Shown: positions 1-4,334 of the stretch, in pieces
Numbering within the stretch: position 1 is the stretch's first letter
Layout: the number at the start of each line of letters is the position of its first letter
Source: G963677915 sp963677915
GTDB lineage: Bacteria > Bacillota > Clostridia > Lachnospirales > Vallitaleaceae
Reading direction: 5' to 3'
NCBI GenBank assembly: GCA_963677915.2
Contig: CAXXGE010000054.1
Span: forward strand, 1 to 6,420
Length of the DNA stretch: 6,420 nucleotides
The notes under the pieces: generated by a model
Database searches by the model: none
The model's input: only the letters and a program-made list of their open reading frames with translations
Told to the model about the DNA's origin: nothing
Position numbers and translations under genes: made by a program

Positions 1-296
1 CACTCGAAAAATTTGGCTTATCAGACTACTTTGAGGTTATTGAAACCGGAACAAAAAAGATGCATGACAAACCGAAGGGGATTTTGAAAGTGCTTGATGC
101 ATTGGATGTGGCGTCTTCGGATGCGGTGTATATCGGGGATGCTGTGCATGATGTCATAGCCGCACGGAAAACCGGGGTTGATATCTTTTCCGCGGCATGG
201 GCAGAAGGTACCGACATCGAAAAACTGGCCAAGGAATCTCCAGACCGGCTTTTTTCTACAGTCGAAGAATTTCTGATGTTCCTGAGAGAATTGTAA
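1..296 (+). CDS. HAD-superfamily hydrolase, C-terminal part (5' end outside window)
   Basis: The frame is open from base 3 to the TAA at 294-296, giving about 97 residues that begin LEKFGLSDYFEVIETG. HAD hydrolases are mostly Mg-dependent phosphatases. The visible motifs are the motif III lysine region (MHDKPKG, followed by a helix) and motif IV, YIGDAVHDVIAA, whose two aspartates hold Mg2+. The layout GDxxxD, then ARKTGVDIFSAAWAEGTD, then a short C-terminal helix, resembles the phosphoglycolate phosphatase (Gph/PGP)-like branch. The nucleophile motif (DxDGT) and the cap domain lie upstream of the window, so the substrate cannot be judged. An internal ATG at 60 is not the start, because the conserved fold begins before it. 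The gene ends 19 bp before the original start of the next HAD gene, so the two probably formed an operon. Confidence 0.87.
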   Translation, partial: LEKFGLSDYFEVIETGTKKMHDKPKGILKVLDALDVASSDAVYIGDAVHDVIAARKTGVDIFSAAWAEGTDIEKLAKESPDRLFSTVEEFLMFLREL

Positions 297-321
297 TAGA
301 ATGACGGAGGAAAATATGCTT

Positions 322-334
322 GAAAAGAAAAAAA
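322..334. repeat. Left copy of the target-site duplication
   Basis: GAAAAGAAAAAAA sits directly before the left end of the element. It is identical to 855-867. The match extends to 14 bp if C335/C868 is counted as target rather than element. Confidence 0.75.
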
Positions 335-359
335 CGTTAAATGCATTTTTAAATTCCAG
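335..359. repeat. Left terminal inverted repeat of the element
   Basis: The outer block CGTTAAATG (335-343) and the inner block TAAATTCCAG (350-359) match the reverse complement of 830-854. The six bases between the blocks differ except for one. Confidence 0.8.
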
Positions 360-428
360 TTTGCAAGAGTAAATTCTAGGGTCATGGAATTTACCTTTGC
401 ACAAGTTTCGACCCATTAATTTCCTAGT

Positions 429-555
429 AGTCAAGGGCGAGCTTGCTCGTTCATCTTGACCCTTGACTGCTTCAGTGACCAAGAACCTATTTATTGGTTA
501 GCAGTTTAGCTGCTGACCTGGCACCGCCGAGGTTGGGGTTTGGGGCAACGCCCCA
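429..555. other. Cluster of three stem-loops inside the element
   Basis: Hairpin 1 has an outer stem AGTCAAGGG (429-437) paired with CCCTTGACT (460-468), enclosing a smaller stem CGAGC-TT-GCTCG (438-449). Hairpin 2 pairs GGTTAGCAG (496-504) with CTGCTGACC (510-518), with one G-T wobble and a 5-nt loop. Hairpin 3 pairs TGGGGC (541-546) with GCCCCA (550-555) around AAC. None is followed by a clear T-tract on the plus strand, so they do not look like plain terminators. They could form in RNA or in single-stranded DNA; the function is unknown. No protein frame fits this stretch. Confidence 0.5.
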
Positions 556-783
556 TCATGAAATAGTGTATAATATATGATAGCAGTTGTTATTCACCAC
601 ATAAAATGAACTGTTTTATAATGATCTAATGTGTGAATTTCACTGTACGGAATTTAGTCTTACACTATGGCATGTGGAAATTAGTCTTGCATACTATTTT
701 TAGATGCTTTATTACTATGCAATTAGAGCCCTAATAACGATGCTTCAAAGAAAGAACAGCTGTAATTTTGTAAGCTAAATAGC

Positions 784-813
784 TTCAAACCGGAACTTAA
801 CTCTGCATATATT
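784..813 (+). promoter_or_regulatory. Possible outward promoter at the right end of the element
   Basis: TTCAAA (784-789; 4 of 6 to TTGACA), an 18-bp gap, then TATATT (808-813; 5 of 6 to TATAAT), reading toward the Cof gene. It is only a moderate match in AT-rich DNA and it overlaps a 16-bp motif copy (792-807), so it may be chance. It matters because the downstream gene has been cut off from its old operon. Confidence 0.3.
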
Positions 814-829
814 CAGGGTTTAGACAAAG

Positions 830-854
830 CTGGAATTTAGTTTTTCATTTAACG
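830..854. repeat. Right terminal inverted repeat of the element
   Basis: Inner block CTGGAATTTA (830-839) and outer block CATTTAACG (846-854). The reverse complement matches the left end at 20 of 25 positions. Confidence 0.8.
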
Positions 855-867
855 GAAAAGAAAAAAA
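855..867. repeat. Right copy of the target-site duplication
   Basis: GAAAAGAAAAAAA, identical to 322-334. It reads as codons E-K-K-K in the frame of the downstream Cof gene, which marks it as host coding sequence that was duplicated on insertion. Confidence 0.75.
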
Positions 868-872
868 CCAAC

Positions 873-1676
873 GTGAAAATGCTTGTTATGGATATGGATG
901 ACACGCTGCTTCGTGAGGACCTGACCATCTCCGAAGAGGTGAAGGCGAAGCTGGCTCTCGCTGAAGACCAAGGCATCATCGTTGTTCTGGCTTCCGGAAG
1001 GGTGCCCCATGCCATGCACAGGTATATCGAAGAGCTGGGACTGGATAAAAAAGAAGGCTATGCCGTCTGCACCAACGGGTCCTATATCATCGAAACCGAT
1101 ACCTTTGAAACTGTCCATGAAAAACTGCTGCCCAAGGATTTTGCGCTTGAAGTTCATAAGACAGTGAAGGAAATGGGTATGCCGATCCAGGTCTACCTGG
1201 ATGACACGATTCACGTTTCCTTTGAAAATGACTATACGAACAAGGACTGCGAACTGACAGGCCTAAAGAAAAGCATCATGGCAGATCCGGATGCCTTTGT
1301 CGCAAATAACAAGGTGAGTAAATTTGTCATACCGGGGGACCCGGCCGTTCTAAAAGACATCGAAGTGAAGCTGAAGGAACTATACAGTGACAGGGCCAAT
1401 ATCTACACATCCAAGCCGTATTTCCTTGAAGTGCTCCCAACAGATGCGGATAAAAGGCATGCAATCGAGAAACTGGCAGAAATACTTGGCTTTGACAGGA
1501 AGGAAATCGTTGCTGTCGGAGATGCGATGAACGATATCGGCATGCTTAAGTATGCCGGTCTTGGCATTGCAATGAAAAACGCGGCCGACGCGGTGAAAGA
1601 AGTCGCGGATGTGGTGCTTGATTTCAGCAACGAGGAAGACGGCATCGCCAGGGTGGTTGAAACGTATATTCTTTAA
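873..1676 (+). CDS. Cof-type HAD phosphatase, 267 aa, start displaced by insertion
   Basis: Cof/YidA-class HAD proteins are cytoplasmic Mg2+-dependent phosphatases acting on sugar phosphates, nucleotides or flavin-type compounds; the substrate here is unknown. Motif I is VMDMDDTLL (nucleophile D7, acid/base D9), motif II VLASGR (S41), motif III PTDADKRHA (K194) and motif IV VGDAMNDIGML (D217, D221). The C2-type cap lies between motifs II and III. The length is normal for the family. I use GTG at 873; ATG at 879 is an alternative that keeps D7. No ATG, GTG or TTG lies in frame between the stop at 798-800 and 873. Neither start has a convincing Shine-Dalgarno site, and the original one is now stranded at 306-310. 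The family often starts just before motif I, so the enzyme itself should be intact while translation may be weak. Confidence 0.9.
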   Translation: MKMLVMDMDDTLLREDLTISEEVKAKLALAEDQGIIVVLASGRVPHAMHRYIEELGLDKKEGYAVCTNGSYIIETDTFETVHEKLLPKDFALEVHKTVKEMGMPIQVYLDDTIHVSFENDYTNKDCELTGLKKSIMADPDAFVANNKVSKFVIPGDPAVLKDIEVKLKELYSDRANIYTSKPYFLEVLPTDADKRHAIEKLAEILGFDRKEIVAVGDAMNDIGMLKYAGLGIAMKNAADAVKEVADVVLDFSNEEDGIARVVETYIL

Positions 1677-1690
1677 ATATCGGTATTAAA

Positions 1691-1725
1691 AAAGTGCCCG
1701 CTGCAACAGCGGGCACTTTCGTTTT
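1691..1725. terminator. Bidirectional intrinsic terminator
   Basis: The 13-bp perfect stem AAAGTGCCCGCTG (1691-1703) / CAGCGGGCACTTT (1707-1719) has loop CAA. It is followed by a T-rich stretch on the plus strand and preceded by an A-run (1688-1693), which gives a U-tract on the minus strand. It lies between the convergent Cof gene and LysM gene and can end both transcripts. Confidence 0.95.
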
Positions 1726-1755
1726 AAATTTCAAGAAAGTTCGACTTGATATTTA

Positions 1756-2700
1756 TTACAGGGCAGTTTTGTTCTCCCAGGCTTTTACAAGAGCGCCGAT
1801 GAAATCGCCATGGTCGTCGCGAAGTGCCATGGTTGCACTTGTGATGACGTCAGCCAGTTCAGCTTTCTCTTCTTCTGTCATAGCTGCCAGTTTTGCTTGC
1901 TCATCAGCATCTTCTGTATCAGGCTTTATCAAATCGCCGGTAGCGTTGAGATGCTTGTCAGTCCATGCAACCACTTCATCTACAGTCATGCCTTCGAATA
2001 AATCAGCATAGTACTCGGCTTGTATGTACCATTCGTTGCCTGTCGTTGCACTGTTGGCCATACCGTAGTCGTCGCCAAGTTCGCGCTTTGTTTCCCAGGC
2101 TTGAACAGTTGCATTGGCAGCATCGAATGTCTCAGTGCTTGCAGGGAATGGGAATTCAGCAGGATCGTCCGAAGCAACTTCCAGGATATCCCAGTTGATG
2201 CTGATGATCTTGCCTGCGCTGTCGAAAACAGCTGCGCAAGTGACTATATTGAATGCGAAGTGACGTGTACGCATGTTCTGTACTTGACCAAGACCCATGT
2301 AGTATGGAGCGCTGACAGTATCAGGAGCAACCACTTCTTCTGCAGGTTCTTCTGCAGGTGTCGCAGCCTTGATGATGATGACCTGTCCCGGATAGATCAG
2401 GTTGGCATTGACAATCTGTGGGTTGAGTGCAATGATTTCATCCAATGTAAGGCTGGAAGCTCTTGCGATTTTCCAAAGCATATCGCCTGGAACGACTGTG
2501 TAGGTTTCTGCACCTTCAGCAATGACAGGAACAGGTACTGACGTTGTTGTTACGCTGGTCGTCGTTGCTTCTTCCATTGTTTCGTCATAAACTTCCGATG
2601 CAGCCGAAGTCGCATCAGCTTCTTCTGCAAATGCTGTGTAAGCCAGGAAGATGGACAGTGTCATGGCGAGTGACAAGATAATAGATAATGTTCTCTTCAT
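1756..2700 (-). CDS. Secreted LysM-domain protein with FMN-binding-like C-terminal domain, 314 aa
   Basis: Residues 1-25 form a signal peptide (MKR, hydrophobic core, cut after AFA before EE). There is no lipobox and no LPXTG anchor. A Thr/Glu-rich linker (26-64) leads to one LysM domain at about 66-110 (YTVVPGDMLWKIAR ... NPQIVNANLIYPGQVIIIK), which by family knowledge binds peptidoglycan or chitin glycan. A Pro/Glu/Ala linker (112-128) precedes a C-terminal domain containing DSAGKIISINWD, WETKRELGDDYGM, EWYIQAEYYAD and a final HGDFIGALVKAWENK. These blocks resemble extracellular proteins related to FMN-binding domains, but I cannot confirm that flavin is bound. The start is well supported: AGGAGG lies 8 nt upstream. 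The protein is probably wall-associated and non-covalently held. It is downstream of the LacI-type gene on the same strand, 93 bp apart, with its own candidate promoters. Confidence 0.9.
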   Translation of the reverse strand: MKRTLSIILSLAMTLSIFLAYTAFAEEADATSAASEVYDETMEEATTTSVTTTSVPVPVIAEGAETYTVVPGDMLWKIARASSLTLDEIIALNPQIVNANLIYPGQVIIIKAATPAEEPAEEVVAPDTVSAPYYMGLGQVQNMRTRHFAFNIVTCAAVFDSAGKIISINWDILEVASDDPAEFPFPASTETFDAANATVQAWETKRELGDDYGMANSATTGNEWYIQAEYYADLFEGMTVDEVVAWTDKHLNATGDLIKPDTEDADEQAKLAAMTEEEKAELADVITSATMALRDDHGDFIGALVKAWENKTAL

Positions 2701-2720
2701 TTGTGTATCCTCCTTATGTT

Positions 2721-2762
2721 AGTATATGATAAAATTTTAACATTTGTAAATATTGTAATCAA
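2721..2762 (-). promoter_or_regulatory. Candidate promoter(s) of the LysM gene
   Basis: Two overlapping sigma-70-like options on the minus strand. One is TTGATT (2757-2762), 17 bp, TAAAAT (2734-2739). The other is TTTACA (2745-2750), 18 bp, TATACT (2721-2726). Both sit in the AT-rich gap before the AAGGAGG ribosome site at 2708-2715. I cannot decide which is used; read-through from the LacI-type gene is also possible, because no terminator is visible after it. Confidence 0.55.
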
Positions 2763-2793
2763 CAGAAAAATAGAGAACATAATGAACAAAAGT

Positions 2794-3807
2794 CTATTGA
2801 CCTGTGGAAGCCCTTTCGATGATTGTGGCAGGTACGATGCGGTAGTTGCTTTCATTGGGCTCGCCCTTAAGCGAAGCAATCAGCAGTCTGGCTGCCTGGG
2901 TGCCAAGTCTTTCGGCGTTGACATCAACGGAAGTAAGTGGTGGTGTTGCGTAAACCGCAATAGCTGTATTGTTGTAGCCTGCGACACGGACCTTGTCCTG
3001 CATGCCGATTTCAACCAAGACCTTCTGGACTTCGCTGGCAATCATGTCGTCGGTTGCTATGACAGCATCGGGGATTTTATAGCTAAAGAGCTCTTTGGCT
3101 TCAACATAAGCGGTGCCTTCCTCGAAATGTCTCTCAATCAGCAACTTATGGTCAAAGGGAATATCGTTGTCTGCCAAGGCTGTCATAAAGCCGTTCAATC
3201 TGTCTCTAGTCACCCGGTACCCTTCGGCGTCTCCTAGATAGGCAAAGGATGTGCAGCCCTTGCCGATCAGCTTTTCTGTCAGCTGATACATGGTCCTCGT
3301 TGAGTCGTTGTCCACCCACAGACAATGACTGTCCTCGTAAGGGTGTCCGATGACGACAAATGGAAAATCGATGGACTTGAGGTAGGCGACCTGAGGATCG
3401 TCTTTTCTTACTGTCGTCAGAATCATGCCATCCACGCGGCCGCTTCCAACCAAGTCCTTCAGGACACCCAGATGATCCTCCTCGGTCGCAGATTGTTCCT
3501 TGATTGCCAGCAGAAGATAATAACCGTATTGCTTGGCGTAGGTTGTAATACCTCTCATCGCCTGAACGAAAAAAGGATTGATGAGCGGGTAGTCTTTGGC
3601 GGAAGGAAGAAGAAGTCCCAGTGTCTGTGTTGAGCGGTTTGTTAGGCTCCTTGCTATCTGGTTGGGCCTGTAGTGGAGTTCTGCCATCGCTTTGCGGACT
3701 CTGTCAGCTGTCTGTGCGCTGATTGCCGGATTGTTGCTTATAACCCTCGATACAGTTGAAGGGGAGACATTCGCCAGTCGTGCCACATCTTTTATTGTTG
3801 CCTGCAT
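2794..3807 (-). CDS. LacI/GalR-family transcriptional regulator, MalR-like, 337 aa
   Basis: The N-terminal helix-turn-helix is TIKDVARLANVSPSTVSRVI (residues 4-23), followed by a hinge helix RPNQIARSLTNR (47-58) with the usual minor-groove leucine (L55). The rest is a periplasmic-binding-protein-like sugar-sensing domain with LGLLLP, NPFFVQAMRGI, GRVDGMIL, WVDNDS, RDRLNGF and ATDDMIA. NPFFVQAMRGI and the VSPSTVSRVI reader helix are reminiscent of MalR-type maltose/alpha-glucoside regulators, but no sugar genes are in the window, so the effector is open. I choose ATG at 3807 rather than GTG at 3816. The stretch AGGAAGTGAT (minus strand, 3812-3821) matches AGGAGGTGAT at 9 of 10 positions and lies 8 nt from the ATG, and the GTG is part of that site. 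The stop is TAG. Confidence 0.93.
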   Translation of the reverse strand: MQATIKDVARLANVSPSTVSRVISNNPAISAQTADRVRKAMAELHYRPNQIARSLTNRSTQTLGLLLPSAKDYPLINPFFVQAMRGITTYAKQYGYYLLLAIKEQSATEEDHLGVLKDLVGSGRVDGMILTTVRKDDPQVAYLKSIDFPFVVIGHPYEDSHCLWVDNDSTRTMYQLTEKLIGKGCTSFAYLGDAEGYRVTRDRLNGFMTALADNDIPFDHKLLIERHFEEGTAYVEAKELFSYKIPDAVIATDDMIASEVQKVLVEIGMQDKVRVAGYNNTAIAVYATPPLTSVDVNAERLGTQAARLLIASLKGEPNESNYRIVPATIIERASTGQ

Positions 3808-3811
3808 TGTT

Positions 3812-3821
3812 ATCACTTCCT
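3812..3821 (-). promoter_or_regulatory. Ribosome site fixing the LacI-type gene start
   Basis: The minus strand reads AGGAAGTGAT, nearly the full anti-Shine-Dalgarno complement. It contains the upstream GTG, so that GTG is unlikely to be an initiator; the ATG at 3805-3807 is correctly spaced. Confidence 0.8.
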
Positions 3822-3832
3822 GTTCTTTTCAG

Positions 3833-3886
3833 TCAAGTACAACCACATGGTAAATATAGCAAAGCAGCGGAAAAAACTCAAGTACA
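3833..3886. repeat. Two direct copies of TCAAGTACA flanking the regulator's promoter
   Basis: TCAAGTACA occurs at 3833-3841 and 3878-3886, 45 bp apart. On the minus strand they read TGTACTTGA followed by CT or GT. The first lies just downstream of the likely transcription start of the LacI-type gene; the second overlaps its -35 box and ends 10 bp before the -35 of the divergent small gene. They may be operator sites, but they are not the palindromes usual for LacI-family proteins. Confidence 0.5.
3853..3881 (-). promoter_or_regulatory. Promoter of the LacI-type gene
   Basis: On the minus strand: TTGAGT (3876-3881), exactly 17 bp, then TATATT (3853-3858). This puts the transcription start near 3846 and a leader of about 40 nt before the ATG. 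A small palindrome ACCACATGGT (3842-3851) covers the start point. Confidence 0.65.
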
Positions 3887-3896
3887 TTCACATCTA

Positions 3897-3924
3897 TTGA
3901 ATTCGTTGATGAACATGATATAAT
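3897..3924 (+). promoter_or_regulatory. Promoter of the small repeat-protein gene, extended -10
   Basis: TTGAAT (3897-3902), 16 bp, TATAAT (3919-3924) preceded by TGA (3916-3918), an extended -10 element. It is divergent from the LacI-type promoter, with the two -35 boxes 15 bp apart, so one bound protein could affect both. Confidence 0.7.
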
Positions 3925-3956
3925 CAAATAAAAGAGATTGTTGAAAGGGTGATTTC

Positions 3957-4211
3957 ATGACAGAAGAATGGGGAAAAAGCAGTACCGAGATGGAGGAAAA
4001 AACCTGGGGCGACACGACGAGTGAACAGGAAGTGAACGACTGGGGAATCGAGCACGATGAGGCAATCGTAAGGAATATGAACAAGAGCCTTGGCGAGCAT
4101 GAAGGCGATGAAGCGGAAGACCTGGAAATCAGTGAATCCCTTGGCGAGCATGAAGTTGATGAGAAGAGCCATGAATCGGACCGCCAATGGGGTGCCAAAG
4201 ACGAGGCATAA
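3957..4211 (+). CDS. Small acidic [W/L]-G repeat protein of unknown function, 84 aa
   Basis: I do not recognise this protein. It is strongly acidic (Glu/Asp-rich), has no cysteine, signal peptide or membrane segment, and looks hydrophilic and probably disordered or helical. Six units each carry a [W/L]-G pair: W5-G6, W17-G18, W29-G30, L45-G46, L62-G63 and W78-G79. The first three are exactly 12 residues apart, the later ones 16-17. Two units share SLGEHE followed by G/V and DE, and their DNA is identical over 17 bp (4088-4104 and 4139-4155). There are four histidines. It is probably a real gene: it has an extended -10 promoter, AAAGGGTGAT ribosome site (3944-3953), ATG, TAA and a terminator of its own. 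Its position before copA suggests a metal link, but separate transcription weakens that. Confidence 0.78.
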   Translation: MTEEWGKSSTEMEEKTWGDTTSEQEVNDWGIEHDEAIVRNMNKSLGEHEGDEAEDLEISESLGEHEVDEKSHESDRQWGAKDEA

Positions 4212-4223
4212 AGCGGCTCGATA

Positions 4224-4266
4224 AAAGGCAGGTTGCTTGACAAAAAGGCAATCTGCTTTTATAATT
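4224..4266 (+). terminator. Terminator of the small gene, overlapping the copA promoter
   Basis: A 13-bp unbroken stem pairs AAAGGCAGGTTGC (4224-4236) with GCAATCTGCTTTT (4248-4260), with two G-T wobbles and an 11-nt loop, followed by ATAATTTAATT. The loop contains the copA -35 box and the 3' edge contains the -10 box. It is 12 bp past the stop codon. Confidence 0.75.
4237..4265 (+). promoter_or_regulatory. Consensus sigma-70 promoter of copA
   Basis: TTGACA (4237-4242), exactly 17 bp, TATAAT (4260-4265): 12 of 12 consensus bases at the ideal spacing. The predicted start is near 4271-4273, giving a leader of about 60 nt. A perfect promoter implies high output unless a repressor holds it down, which fits the operator that follows. 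Confidence 0.92.
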
Positions 4267-4272
4267 TAATTG

Positions 4273-4298
4273 TAGCCCCCCCTGGATGGGTGGGGTTA
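4273..4298. promoter_or_regulatory. Probable CsoR-type copper operator
   Basis: The pseudo-palindrome has arms TAGCCCCCCC (4273-4282) and GGTGGGGTTA (4289-4298), matching at 8 of 10 positions around TGGATG. Runs of G and C flanked by TA on each side are the known hallmark of CsoR/RcnR-family operators. It sits at the copA transcription start, where a bound apo-repressor would block initiation until Cu(I) releases it. No csoR gene is in the window. CopY boxes (TACAnnTGTA) are not seen here. Confidence 0.7.
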
Positions 4299-4334
4299 AG
4301 ATGAGGCTTTTAAGTTGAACAGGAGGTCTTGATG

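Larger units (their letters stand above)
316..372 (+). pseudogene. Severed 5' end of the downstream Cof-type HAD gene
   Basis: A good ribosome site (GGAGG at 306-310, 5 nt spacing) precedes an ATG that reads M-L-E-K-K-K-T and then runs into the inserted element, stopping at the TAA at 370-372 after 18 codons. Only 316-334 is host coding sequence. The same GAAAAGAAAAAAAC string recurs at 855-868 in the frame of the Cof gene. Joining 316-334 to 868 onward gives M-L-E-K-K-K-T-N-V-K-M-L-V-M-D-M-D-D-T without a stop. I infer that this is the original start of that gene. An independent 18-residue peptide is possible but less likely. Confidence 0.7.
342..847. repeat. Seven dispersed copies of a 16-bp motif, consensus GGAATTTAGTCTTGCA
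   Basis: Plus-strand copies: 386-401 GGAATTTACCTTTGCA, 649-664 GGAATTTAGTCTTACA, 676-691 GGAAATTAGTCTTGCA, 792-807 GGAACTTAACTCTGCA and 832-847 GGAATTTAGTTTTTCA. Minus-strand copies: 342-357 GGAATTTAAAAATGCA and 362-377 AGAATTTACTCTTGCA. The two outermost left copies point opposite to all the right-hand copies. This mirrored arrangement is what a transposase that binds several sites at each end would need. The outermost copy on each side lies inside the terminal inverted repeat. That the copies are protein-binding sites is inference. Confidence 0.75.
335..854. mobile_element. 520-bp non-autonomous inserted element (MITE-like or decayed IS)
   Basis: The ends form imperfect inverted repeats: 20 of 25 positions match, with an outer block CGTTAAATG and an inner block TAAATTCCAG. 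The element is bounded by a direct copy of GAAAAGAAAAAAA (322-334 and 855-867), read as the target duplication. The inside is visibly more AT-rich than the neighbouring genes and contains no convincing coding frame, so any transposase must act in trans. Seven copies of a 16-bp motif lie near the two ends, and a run of stem-loops sits in the left half. Removing the element plus one repeat copy restores a continuous host gene, which strongly supports insertion. The family is not assigned: a 13-14 bp duplication is longer than most IS families make, and the A-rich target blurs the exact boundary by 1 bp. Confidence 0.8.

Noticed and set aside
406..459. Short frame ending FLVVKGELARSS inside the element as a transposase remnant
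   Set aside because: It is open only from the stop at 370-372 to the TGA at 457-459, with no transposase motif; the similarity impression is too weak to report.
21..482. Long minus-strand open frame across the first HAD gene end and the element
   Set aside because: It is antisense to a clear HAD domain and runs through the insertion junction, so it cannot be an old gene. It has no recognisable domain or ribosome site.
322..867. CRISPR-like array
   Set aside because: The 16-bp motif copies are in both orientations and at irregular spacing, without uniform spacers, so they are not CRISPR repeats.
2020..2541. Plus-strand open frame opposite the LysM gene
   Set aside because: It is a shadow of the LysM gene: Cys/Arg-rich with no domain, and no promoter or ribosome site.
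2701..3237. Plus-strand open frame opposite the LacI-type gene
   Set aside because: It covers the C-terminal half of a convincing LacI-family protein and resembles no family itself.
3814..3816. GTG as the start of the LacI-type gene
   Set aside because: It lies within the Shine-Dalgarno stretch AGGAAGTGAT and would leave no upstream ribosome site; ATG at 3807 is correctly spaced.
3878..4243. Minus-strand open frame opposite the small [W/L]G-repeat gene
   Set aside because: It was considered as the real gene in place of the 84-residue protein. The plus-strand frame has promoter, ribosome site, stop and terminator in order, and its amino-acid repeats are regular; the minus frame has none of these.
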